A stretch of 64,000 nucleotides of DNA from positions 188,001 through 252,000 of the forward strand of contig CAJNDS010002084.1 in assembly GCA_905221605.1 (NCBI GenBank), in the 5' to 3' direction. The stretch comes from Symbiodinium natans. Its lineage: Eukaryota; Sar; Dinophyceae; Suessiales; Symbiodiniaceae. Positions within the stretch are counted from its first letter, which is position 1. Every line of letters begins with the position of its first letter. Below the pieces are notes generated by a model. It worked only from the letters and a program-made list of their open reading frames with translations. It was not told the DNA's origin and did no database searches. Of this stretch, positions 30,135-38,978 are shown piece by piece. Both the position numbers and the translations under genes were made by a program.

Positions 30135-30449
30135 CCCCACCTTTTCCTTACGTTCTTAAGAGGCGACTGTACTGACAACGCAAATTTGTGCAGAAAACGC
30201 GTGATACCCCTGATCATCTACATCATGCATTATTCGCTTGCAACTGCCCTCTCCTGGCTTCTGCTCAGGTTTCGCCATGCCCCGCCTCACATCGAGGATT
30301 TCGCCTCAGCCTCAACCAGCTGAGGTCATCCTGCCAAAGACACATTCAGAGCAGCTCTTTCTTCTCTACCTCAGAGCTCACAGCTCAAGCCATCGTTAGT
30401 AGCGGCCCTGAACGAGTGAGGTTCCCTCCTGTTCTACTGCTAACTGGCC
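30135..30449 (+). other. Spacer between ORF E and ORF F
   Basis: About 315 bases with only a short, partly hydrophobic frame (around 30219-30323) that is not convincing. A degraded core (CTGAGGTCATCCTG) is near 30321. Hairpin 14 lies at its end. Confidence 0.35.
30410..30434 (+). repeat. Core hairpin 14
   Basis: Arms GAAC/GTTC around GAGTGAGGTTCCCTCCT (one core substitution, C to T). It ends 15 nt upstream of the ORF F ATG. Confidence 0.75.
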
Positions 30450-31181
30450 ATGTCAGCGCCGGAGGAAGGCAATTCACATCGAGAAACCCGACACAGCGAA
30501 GACAAGCCCTCCAAGCGACGACATCCTCGCGGCAGGAGGCATCAGGCGGACTCAGACTCCCGTCTGATCACGGAGGCTGACCTGGACTCTGAGGCTTCTT
30601 CCCTTCAGGATGATGACGACCTAGTGGAATCCCTGTCAAGGAGCTCCTCGAGACGGACAGCCCCTTCCCGGAACCAGCCCGCCCAACTGGCCCCAGGAGG
30701 CCCGCCTCCGCCCACTCCCATAACAACCAAGGCACTCTCGCCGGCGAACCAGGCTCAAACCGTACCCAAAGCCACCCAGCAAGCCTACCAGCCGTCGGGC
30801 CCCCCTCCCCCGACTCCGGTTCACCAGCCTTTCCGAGCGCAGGACCACTCAGGCCATAGCCCCCCTCCCATGGCGGAAGGTGCTCCCAGCACCACGGCAC
30901 GTCCCTCCTCGACAAGTGGCACTTCAACGTCGGGGGCCTCAATGTCTCCCCCAGCCGCAGCTCATCCTCATCCCGCGCAAGAAGCTGCAACGCTAGTGGG
31001 CACTTGGATCATCACTCCTGGACCGATTGTCTCCCTTGCTCCTAACCCCTTCAGCCCGTGGTCCCCCCCAGCGCGCACCTCGGTACTGTCTGCCACAGGA
31101 AGCCCACTTCCTCCGGGCACAGTCCAGACCTGGATAATTACCGAAGGCCCACTTGTCCCAAGACGAGATCCGCAGGAGTGA
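30450..31181 (+). CDS. Element ORF F, proline-rich low-complexity protein
   Basis: 243 aa, acidic and basic at the N-terminus (SEDKPSKRRHPRGRRHQ, then DLDSEASSLQDDDDLVES), then rich in Pro, Ser and Thr, so probably disordered. Two internal repeats are visible: GGPPPPTPI and SGPPPPTPV in the middle, and GTWIITPGPIV and QTWIITEGPLV near the end. There is no enzymatic domain. It ends in CAGGAGTGAGG, which looks like the start of a hairpin core but lacks the CCTCC half. The protein is identical in the second copy (42474-43205). A scaffold or binding role for the repeated TWII motifs is only a guess. Confidence 0.55.
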   Translation: MSAPEEGNSHRETRHSEDKPSKRRHPRGRRHQADSDSRLITEADLDSEASSLQDDDDLVESLSRSSSRRTAPSRNQPAQLAPGGPPPPTPITTKALSPANQAQTVPKATQQAYQPSGPPPPTPVHQPFRAQDHSGHSPPPMAEGAPSTTARPSSTSGTSTSGASMSPPAAAHPHPAQEAATLVGTWIITPGPIVSLAPNPFSPWSPPARTSVLSATGSPLPPGTVQTWIITEGPLVPRRDPQE

Positions 31182-31204
31182 GGCATGCACAGAGCTCAAT
31201 TTTG

Positions 31205-31244
31205 GCACTCCCTGCGAGTGAGGTCACCTCCTGCTAGGGAGTGC
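31205..31244 (+). repeat. Core hairpin 15
   Basis: Arms GCACTCCCTGC/GCTAGGGAGTGC: 11 pairs with one bulged T, around GAGTGAGGTCACCTCCT. Intergenic, 23 nt after ORF F. Confidence 0.9.
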
Positions 31245-31576
31245 ATGTGTCACTGCTTACACCTTTTCATCCCAGCAGTATCTCAGAGACGAAATCCAGC
31301 CGCGCATCACACTGCTACCGCTGCCTAGACTTAGTCCTCGACGTGCCACACTGAAGCCATGCTCCATGCACCGACAAGCCAAGGTGGGATGCTCTACCAC
31401 AGACAAAGCCGGCTCCTCACTCTTAGTCTTCCTCTGCAGCACAAACTGCCGTAGCACAATCCAGCTGATTCGAGTTGCCAAGAACTGATAGCTTTCACCA
31501 ACCCTCTCTCCAGGCTCAAAGGCAGAAAAGCGAGGTCACCTCCTGCTGCCTAGCCCCCCCTCTCAAACCCTGCGTC
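31245..31576 (+). other. Spacer before ORF G
   Basis: About 330 bases between hairpin 15 and the first ATG of ORF G. The ORF G frame is open from about 31475 without an ATG. Hairpin 16 lies in this leader. Confidence 0.35.
31521..31550 (+). repeat. Core hairpin 16
   Basis: Arms GGCAG/CTGCC flank AAAAGCGAGGTCACCTCCTG. It ends 26 nt upstream of the first ATG of ORF G. Confidence 0.7.
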
Positions 31577-32818
31577 ATGTTGCATACATGCCCGTTGCTC
31601 CCGCTACGACCAGACTCATCTACGATGCCAATGAAGTCCAAGCTCGCCGCGCTGAACCTCTTCTGCAAGGCAATGCTGTACACAGGCAAGAGAACCAGTG
31701 ATCCGGATGCAAACCTCTACCTCTCGGATGAGGCCAAGGGTCTTGCTCGACGTGAGAACTGTATGCTGGCTCCAACCCTGAGACTGGCAGCACGCAGCTA
31801 CAACTGGATTCGACTTCTCTCCCAATCAGCTCAGCCTAATCTTCCCTTGCTGGCCGAAGCTGAGATGGCATCCCTATTATCACCCACGGAGCCTCCCCCT
31901 CATATCAAGCACTACGAGGCGGAACGGAGCTCACTTACCTTGCAGATGATACTCGAAACGGTGCATGTCTACACTGAAGAGGAGACCATGGAGCCGGACG
32001 ACTTCAAGTTAGCCGCCCTTATCATTTCCCAGACTCTGTACAATCTGGGAATGGGCGGGCAAACCGTCAGGGACATTGTCAATGGCGCTACCCAGCATCT
32101 GCGCTGGATCCTACCCAGTGACTCCACACGAGTTCTGAACGGAATACACCTTAGTCTCTTCCCTTCGGATATCTCGCCGTGGCCGCGAGAGGCAGACACC
32201 AATCCACATACTCAAAGTGACGAACATGCATTGGGCATCCTCGACGCAGAAATTCACATGCTACAGCGAGCGTCCAAGATTTACCGGACCATGGCCATGG
32301 TCGACTTCATGGTCGCCCGAGCAAGAGGAGCACGAGTGCCAGACGAAGTCTGCCCCAGCGAACCCTGGGACGTCCTGCGACAGGATCAAGCCATGGCACT
32401 CCTTTCATATGCGGAGCACTTGACGGAACTCCATGATCTCCTGACCACTGATGCGTACCAAAAGATGCGTACAGACCTCCGCCTGGGCAGAACCTGGCTA
32501 TCGCGACCCATCACAGCATCCGAACTGGCCTCGCTTGAAGCAATATGGCACAATACCACGATACCAGAGAGTTTTGCCAAGCTACACCTCACTCTCCAGC
32601 TCAAAGGGCAAATTGCTGCATACCTTCCGGAAGACTCCAGAGCACAGGACAGACTACTTACCATACTCTCTCCCCTGGAGAATGACGTCCTGGACCAGGC
32701 CTTCCCCTGGATTCTGGCCTTTAAGATGCTCACGACTGAGCGCAGGATGATATTCCGATATGCTCTTCTTACGGCAGCGGGCCCCTCGGCAACAGCGCCG
32801 GTTACGCAGACCGAGTGA
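31577..32818 (+). CDS. Element ORF G, divergent member of four-paralogue family
   Basis: 413 aa from the first in-frame ATG; MPMKSKLAAL at 31625 is an alternative start. It shares layout and scattered residues with ORFs H, I and J: an N-terminal Leu-rich helix, a run of the type LRLAARSYNWIRLL (compare RIASRTCSFMKLL in H), QRASKIYRTMAMVDFM (compare RRASTIYRVQQLL) and a C-terminal SPLENDVLDQAFPWILAFKML (compare NPLHDDVYEEYKPFAIVYKML). It is predicted to be helical. No known domain. It is the most diverged of the four. Its stop is the TGA of hairpin 17. The second copy (43601-44842) has five substitutions. Confidence 0.6.
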   Translation: MLHTCPLLPLRPDSSTMPMKSKLAALNLFCKAMLYTGKRTSDPDANLYLSDEAKGLARRENCMLAPTLRLAARSYNWIRLLSQSAQPNLPLLAEAEMASLLSPTEPPPHIKHYEAERSSLTLQMILETVHVYTEEETMEPDDFKLAALIISQTLYNLGMGGQTVRDIVNGATQHLRWILPSDSTRVLNGIHLSLFPSDISPWPREADTNPHTQSDEHALGILDAEIHMLQRASKIYRTMAMVDFMVARARGARVPDEVCPSEPWDVLRQDQAMALLSYAEHLTELHDLLTTDAYQKMRTDLRLGRTWLSRPITASELASLEAIWHNTTIPESFAKLHLTLQLKGQIAAYLPEDSRAQDRLLTILSPLENDVLDQAFPWILAFKMLTTERRMIFRYALLTAAGPSATAPVTQTE

Positions 32819-32833
32819 GGTCCCCTCCTGGTC
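32809..32833 (+). repeat. Core hairpin 17, overlaps a stop codon
   Basis: Arms GACC/GGTC around GAGTGAGGTCCCCTCCT. The TGA at 32816-32818 is the stop of ORF G. Confidence 0.8.
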
Positions 32834-33177
32834 AGCTACTTAACAAACTCAACTTCTTTCTCACAAGAAGATCGATGACGCCTGCTGCTAACAGACAAAG
32901 GAGAATTATTCCCGCTACTCTGCGCCTCTCCCAAACACAAATCTAGACACCCCTCTCCCTCTCCGAGCAGAGCCTCAGGTCCTTAACCAGAAAGAGGGAA
33001 ACACGCACCAGTGCCAGCGCCTCAGCTCTGCCTACCTTCAGCTTGAACTCTGCTGCGCAACCCTACCCCTGCAGCTTAGCCCGAGAGAGGCCTTCCTTGA
33101 ATTTCACCTCCTGGTTCCTTACCTTCGGCCTAAAAGCACCAAGGCAGCTGTGTTTGCTCCGGCTAACATCAGAGCCT
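32834..33177 (+). other. Spacer between ORF G and ORF H
   Basis: About 345 bases, pyrimidine-rich, with no ORF I can support. The second copy differs here by a 4-bp CTAG insertion near 44874. Confidence 0.4.
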
Positions 33178-33206
33178 TCATACGAGTGAGGTCCCCTCCT
33201 GTATGA
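33178..33206 (+). repeat. Core hairpin 18
   Basis: Perfect 6-bp arms TCATAC/GTATGA around GAGTGAGGTCCCCTCCT. The right arm contains the first ATG of the ORF H frame (33203). Confidence 0.9.
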
Positions 33207-33214
33207 GCCTGACC

Positions 33215-34495
33215 ATGGAGGCCCTCCCTCCGGTACTGAGTAGGGATAAAACCATGGAGGTGCTTCTGGAATCCCTTTTCCTCCCGCTTCCGGTTTACCC
33301 TGCATCCTCCCTGGGAGACCACGAGGCCAGCGCTATACAAATGGCATCTACACGCATCCCGGCAGAAGACGCCCTCCGGCACTCGGACCGTCAGATACGC
33401 ATAGCTTCCCGCACCTGCAGCTTCATGAAACTGCTCACTGAGAAGATCAACTGGAGACTGGGCGACCTTCGACTCTACCTCCCCAAGACTGCCACTCGAC
33501 AGCTAGCAGCCAAACGTAAGCACGAGGAAATGATGCTCCACGAGCCTCAGGAGAACACTCTGACTTACATTCGGCGGCGTCAGCTCATCTTCATATCTCA
33601 GGCGATCAGAGACTATACAAATGATGGCCCAGGCCAAAACTCTTTTCAGCTCGAAGATGCGGAGAATACCGCACTTCGAATTTGGACGTACCTAACCCGC
33701 CACTTTGCCAAAGGAGAGATCAACTTTATGATAGACACCGCCTTGTCGCATCTCCACCTCCTGATGAAGTCGGCGGCACCATGTCTGATGTCAAGCATGG
33801 AGCAGTCGCAGCCGTCCATGGCTCCGGGACAAGGTCAGAGTTATTTTCCCCCACATCTAGGCCTACCCGAAGACAAACACTTGGATCTCCAATACTTCGA
33901 CCTTCAGGCACTCAGGCGCGCGTCGACGATATACCGAGTACAGCAGCTTCTCAAGATATCTCACTCAACCCAGGGCGGAGAGTCGCCCGTCACCAATGGC
34001 TGGCGCTTCCAGCAACAAGCGCAACACCTCGACTCATTGCCCTATGACAAGCATCTCCAGGCCTTGCTGCCACACCTCCCGGACTACCAGGACCAACTCC
34101 GAGAGAACCTGGTGATGTACAGGCAATGGCTCCTACGAGACATCACTGAAGAGGAGACGGCCTGGGCCCGTGACACACTTTTAGAGTCGGCAGTCTCGAG
34201 AGGAGAACTCCGCGAACTTTTCGAGCATGCTCTCCTCAAGCAGGTAAACCATACACTTCAGACCAGTGCTGAGTCTCCTCGCCGTGTTGATTCTACTCCG
34301 AACTTCCAAAATAGCATGGCTCTTCGCTTCTACCAAATCATCAATCCTTTACATGACGACGTCTACGAGGAGTACAAGCCGTTTGCGATCGTCTATAAGA
34401 TGCTCACTCCCCCGAACCGCCAACGGGCTCGATCACTTCATCGTACTTTGTCGCACGAGAGGCACCAGTCCTTCCTTCGTCTTTTTGAACCCTAG
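33215..34495 (+). CDS. Element ORF H, four-paralogue family
   Basis: 426 aa. I chose ATG 33215 (ACCATGG) because it aligns with the start of ORF J (MEALPPVLSR against MADLHPVLSR); the first ATG is 33203, inside hairpin 18. H and J are close paralogues along their whole length: MEVLLESLFLPLPVYP, RQIRIASRTCSF, YLPKTA, LAAKRKHEEMML, AIRDYTNDGPGQNSFQLEDA, DLQYFDLQALRRAST, FQNSMALRFYQIINPL. It seems helical throughout with no signal peptide or membrane segment. The function is unknown. Conservation of both copies inside one element suggests a useful product, perhaps a capsid-like, RNA-binding or regulatory protein. The second copy is at 45243-46523 with three substitutions. Confidence 0.65.
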   Translation: MEALPPVLSRDKTMEVLLESLFLPLPVYPASSLGDHEASAIQMASTRIPAEDALRHSDRQIRIASRTCSFMKLLTEKINWRLGDLRLYLPKTATRQLAAKRKHEEMMLHEPQENTLTYIRRRQLIFISQAIRDYTNDGPGQNSFQLEDAENTALRIWTYLTRHFAKGEINFMIDTALSHLHLLMKSAAPCLMSSMEQSQPSMAPGQGQSYFPPHLGLPEDKHLDLQYFDLQALRRASTIYRVQQLLKISHSTQGGESPVTNGWRFQQQAQHLDSLPYDKHLQALLPHLPDYQDQLRENLVMYRQWLLRDITEEETAWARDTLLESAVSRGELRELFEHALLKQVNHTLQTSAESPRRVDSTPNFQNSMALRFYQIINPLHDDVYEEYKPFAIVYKMLTPPNRQRARSLHRTLSHERHQSFLRLFEP

Positions 34496-34505
34496 CCTGC
34501 TAGCA

Positions 34506-34536
34506 ACTTTGCTTGTGAGGTCACCTCCTGCAAAGT
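34506..34536 (+). repeat. Core hairpin 19
   Basis: Perfect 7-bp arms ACTTTGC/GCAAAGT around TTGTGAGGTCACCTCCT. It starts 10 nt after the ORF H stop. Confidence 0.9.
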
Positions 34537-34818
34537 AGAGCACCAGGTTAGCAACGTCTCTGTCAAACTAGGACACCAGCAGCCTTTAGCAAGCCAAGAT
34601 AAAGCAGCGGAAAAGTCTCCATCTCCAACTGCAGCACAGTCCCTTCTCACTAAGATCACAGCGGCATTCTCCGGCAATGAGGTCTTTCTGCAGATAGTTG
34701 GAGCCTGCTGCAGAGCCAATGCCTCAGCCTTGGCTGATTCACCTAGTAACACATTCAAGTCTGCAGCTTTCTGCTTTCATTGAAGCTTGCCACAGCCGGG
34801 CTCAGCCTCTCCACACAG
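34537..34818 (+). other. Spacer between ORF H and ORF I
   Basis: About 280 bases without a supported ORF. It contains a decayed core (AATGAGGTCTTTCTGCAG) near 34676. Confidence 0.35.
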
Positions 34819-34845
34819 GCTGGCCACGTGAGGTCTCCATCCAGC
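34819..34845 (+). repeat. Core hairpin 20
   Basis: Perfect 5-bp arms GCTGG/CCAGC around CCACGTGAGGTCTCCAT, a more diverged core. It ends 13 nt upstream of the ORF I ATG. Confidence 0.7.
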
Positions 34846-34858
34846 TAGCAAACAAGCC

Positions 34859-35871
34859 ATGACTTCACCGTCTCGCGAGATTCTGCTCGAGATTCTCCTG
34901 AAGTCGCTCCACGTCCCACTGACCATCTACCTACCCGACGGCATCAGTGAGCACATGGCCACATCAGCCTTCGCAACAACTCATCTTGCCCCGAGGAGGC
35001 TCCTCTTCACTACAGAAGACCTTGAACGCACGGCAGAACGAAGCATGCGAGTAGCATCACGTCTCTGCAGCTTCATATGTCACTTGGATCGGTACCTGGC
35101 TTGGCGCGAGGGCAGACACACAGCCCTGTCCCTAGAGGCTAGCCCACGTATCTTGGCAGGTAAGCGCAAGCACATTGACGACGAGCAGCCTTCGACGCAC
35201 CTACCCCCGAGTATGGGGCCCCTCCAGCGCCAGCAAATCATGTACCTCACCCTCATGATCCACAACTACACAAAAGACGGCGAAGGCTCGCCGTCCTTGA
35301 GCACGTCTGAAGCTGATCAGGCTGGTGCTTTAACCTGGCACTATCTTACCGGGAAGCTCTCGCAATCAGAGCTGAATGCCATTCTGCTCCGCACTTTGGA
35401 GCAAGCCAAGGTCATTCTGAGGTCTGAATTCACTCCAGCACATCAACGGAACCTACTCCAGCTGCATCCCCAAACGACGGCGGAGACCTGGCAAGGCCAA
35501 TCATATTTCCCCCTAGGCCTCCGGCTTCAAGACCCACATCAGCTTGATCTTGAAGCATATGATTTCAGAACGCTCAAAAGAGCATCACTTCAGCTTCGCC
35601 TACTACAACAACTGCGGACTATTACGGCCTCCACACCTACATCGGCCAGCGACCAGATCCGAGATGGCTGGGATTTCCTTGAACAAGACCGTGATCTCTC
35701 AAAGCTTGACTACGAGGACTACCACACCAAATTGGTTTCAATGATCCCGCACTATCAGGAGACACTTCGAGAGATCCTGACACTGTATCGCCTATGGCTG
35801 TCCACCCCTCTGTCCGATGAGGACTTCCTTTGGGTGCGAAACCTGGTAGTGAATCAGCTACTACCTAGAGA
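34859..35871 (+). CDS. Element ORF I, first copy, cut by gap
   Basis: The first 337 codons of the ORF I protein (complete at 46887-48125) run directly into the 100-N gap. Relative to the other copy there are several amino-acid changes, including T2P, F to S near 38, P to R near 116 and L to H near 321. Frames that continue across the N run into sequence downstream of the gap are not real proteins. Confidence 0.8.
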
Positions 35872-35971
35872 NNNNNNNNNNNNNNNNNNNNNNNNNNNNN
35901 NNNNNNNNNNNNNNNNNNNNNNNNNNNNNNNNNNNNNNNNNNNNNNNNNNNNNNNNNNNNNNNNNNNNNNN
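35872..35971. other. Assembly gap, exactly 100 N
   Basis: A run of exactly 100 N, a common convention for a scaffold gap of unknown size. The left side ends in ORF I. The right side resumes within the RT/USP ORF at a point that matches 23948. Confidence 0.98.
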
Positions 35972-36918
35972 AGGCTCCTAATCCCAGGTCCAAGCAAAGC
36001 CAGCTTCAGCGATGGTTTCGCCCAGGGAGTGCCTCCCAGGCTGCACAGCTAGGCGCAGGACCTCCTCAGCCAGCACCGACAGACCTGGATGCCTCTGCTC
36101 CGCCACCGCCTCCTGCAGCTCAGCCTATGCCACAATTGATTAATCCTCATAACTTGTGCTACGCCATTTCAGTCTTGCAGATGATTAGCGCTCTGAGGGA
36201 AGACCCCTCAGTGGACTGGTCGAACCTCCAACCTCTCCAGCGGGAACTTCGAGCAAGGGCCTCGCACACAGTCTCTATTCTCGCACTAGAATCGCTCCCG
36301 CATTGTCATCCAGACTGGAGGCTTGCTAATAGGCAAAGTGATGCACTCGAGTACTTGACGTTCTTGTTGGCTAACCACCATGGCTCCTTACAAGGTACCC
36401 CCTGGAAGCGAGTCTATGATGCAGACATACCCGACTCAACTGGCTTCTCCCCCCTTCTACTAACCTTCCCGGAAGGCACCGACCCGACCAGGCTGTCCCA
36501 GCCTGACTCCCTAGCGGCGCCCCACTTAGCTTATTCACTGTCCTTTTTTGTGCACGATTGGCACTCTCCGCATGACTCGAAGGCGGCACTGTTGTATACA
36601 CCTCCTTATATCTTTGTGTCTCTGCCAAGGTTCACAAATGCCGGAGCGAAGCAGCACTGGAGACTCACGGGCTTGCAGGACGAAGTACAGCTGCCTGCAT
36701 GGACCGGGCCTCACTCTCAATCCTTTGTTCGCTACAGATCCGTCTCGGGACTCTTTCACATAGGGCAGGAAGCCACCTCAGGTCATTACAGATCCTTCAC
36801 CTTGCTTCCCTCTCTCCAGGTAGGTGATGACTCCAGCCCGGGCTTCTCGCCTACGAGCGAGGAACGTGCACAGATCGGGTCAGGAGCTTACCTTTTGCTC
36901 CTCCAACGCTTAAGTTAA
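35972..36918 (+). CDS. 3' part of RT/USP ORF, second copy
   Basis: Codes for the last 314 residues of the EN-RT-USP protein, including the whole USP-like domain with its Cys box (NLCYAISVLQ) and His box (SGHYRSF). Compared with the first copy it has P to T near the start of the domain and E to D in VHEWHS. The 5' part is missing at the gap. An internal ATG at 36127 is probably not a real start. Confidence 0.85.
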
Positions 36919-37007
36919 GTCCCGTTCATCTTCGTGTGAGGTCCCCTCCTGAAGGTGAACGGGCAGCGATTTCACTCGTGATACCATGCGTGTCCTCCCC
37001 AAGCGCT

Positions 37008-38017
37008 ATGGAGCAAGCCCAGCAGGAGCTGCTGAACAACCCTGCACTATGCCAAGTGCTCTTAAGAACCTCCCCCATCTTGCCGCTTCATCCATGGCTG
37101 CGCGGGCATTTGGCCCTGATGAACGTTCAACGTCCAGAGAACTGGTCCCTGCTCACGACAGGGACAGGCCTCCCAAACAGCGCCGTCAGCAAAAGGACCT
37201 GGAGCAGGACGAGGAAATGCCGCCGACTCGGTTGCCCTCACCGTCCAGGAGGCCCAGGAGGACTGGTCGCCGTAATGGCTCCAGACCAAGGGCCTCGCAA
37301 AACGGTCTGCCGAAATCAAAGCAGGAGGTCAAACCAACCGCTGACCTCTTGGCCAGCATCATCTTGGCCCTGCTGAATCACGAGGATGAATTGACAGCCT
37401 TGCGATACCATCATGGATGGATCTTCTACGCCACGGTGCACCAAGCGAACAGTGTGGTTCCCTCCTTGGCACGGATCCAGCAACAGTGGAAGTCGGACCA
37501 GCCCCAGGACCCCCCTGGCACGCCCGTTCGCCACGCCCTGTTCCTCGGTCTCCTTCACGAGCTGCACACTCGAGCCCAGGGCTTCGATCTTGCCTCCCGA
37601 GGTCGACACCACACGGACGAGAACCCTGCCTTCTACTGGAACTACATGAGATGGGACGCCAAACAGCGGAAGGTAGTCATCGATGCCCAACGCCCTCCTC
37701 TCTCGCCCAAGGTTGTCTCCACCCACCTGGCGGCTATGCTCAAGCTAGATCAAGAACAGCTCACCAAGTTCAGGCCGTCCAGACCGCTGCGAGCCAACCT
37801 GACGGAAGAAAGGCCGGTCATCGCCTTCCTCCTGGAACTGGCCCTGACCATCGGAGACGACCATGAGGCAATGCACGCCTTTCGACTTCTAGCGAACAAC
37901 TCAGTCTGGAACCTAGTGGGGGTCACCATGCGCAGGGAGGGCCTAAGACGGTCTCCACAGATGCAGACCCTCCGTGATCAGCTAGAAGCGCTGCGCACAG
38001 GAGGCAACGAGGGCTAA
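37008..38017 (+). pseudogene. ORF B second copy, frameshifted
   Basis: Equivalent to 24984-25994 but with one T missing in a short T-run near 37061, which moves the frame after about 18 codons from the equivalent ATG. The rest of the reading frame to 38017 is intact. This may be a true mutation or a sequencing or assembly error. Confidence 0.7.
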
Positions 38018-38472
38018 AGTTTTCCAGGACACCCGAGTCGAGGTCCCCTCCTGAGCTGTCCAAGGCCCCCTTGCCCTCCTGGGGGATCTAGCTAGTCACT
38101 TAGCCTCAGACAACCCTCCTACTCTCGTGTAGAGGTCCCCTCCTGAGAGAACGAGGGCGCTGAGAAGTCAACCTGTTTTTTCTTTCTCCCTTCTCTGCCG
38201 CCTCGTGCGCACCGTGCCTGCCAGGAAAAGTCTTTTCTGCACCACACGTCAGGCTTCACTATTGCATCGAACTGCCTTTCTCCCATTACAACTGAGGCCG
38301 AGCTACACTTACGTCAGCTGTCGACCAGAGCGAGTCACACTCCAGGCTCTCGCATTGCTTACAAGCTGAGAGACTTTCCGCCATGTGCCTGACTGAAGCC
38401 CCAACTTAACTCAGCATCAGCCGTTCTGCTCATATTGATCAGTACTGACTGTTCCTCCATCATCACCACGCC

Positions 38473-38736
38473 ATGGCAACCAACCCGGAGGGCACGATTC
38501 TTGCCATTGAGAACACCCCTGGCATTCACACCCAGCCGACGACAAGCCAGGCCAATGTCGCCCAAGCGCTGGTTAAGGCAACGGCACCTCCGCCACCACA
38601 GTCATCATGCGGAGCAGGCTGCGACCAATGCCACAGTGCTCCATGTGTTCGACACAAGCCGGGACATCTGTGGCACTGCTGCTTCGGGTGTAGAGACTCC
38701 TGGGCGGTGCAACAAGCCCGCTCCAGATACTGGTAG
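38473..38736 (+). CDS. ORF C second copy, Cys-rich protein
   Basis: Identical in protein to 26449-26712, including all Cys and His residues of the putative zinc site. Confidence 0.5.
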   Translation: MATNPEGTILAIENTPGIHTQPTTSQANVAQALVKATAPPPPQSSCGAGCDQCHSAPCVRHKPGHLWHCCFGCRDSWAVQQARSRYW

Positions 38737-38978
38737 CTATGAGCAGGATAGAGCTCGACTTTTTGCGACCAGCAAGTGAGGTCTCCTCCTGCAGGTAAAA
38801 CGCAGCTATGTTCTCACAGCTGCGCGCCGTCGACCGAGCCAACAGTCTCAACTAAAACAATCTGCCCTAAATGCATGACAGCACTTAACTTATCTAATGT
38901 CTCTCCGCTCCTAAATTGCTGCACAGGCCCCACTGTCGAGCCCAGCACTCAGCCAGTCCTTGTGCATTGCTGAGATAA

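Noticed and set aside
34859-36052. A 397-codon frame crossing the N gap
   Set aside because: It joins ORF I to an out-of-frame piece of the RT/USP ORF through unknown bases, so the protein is not real.
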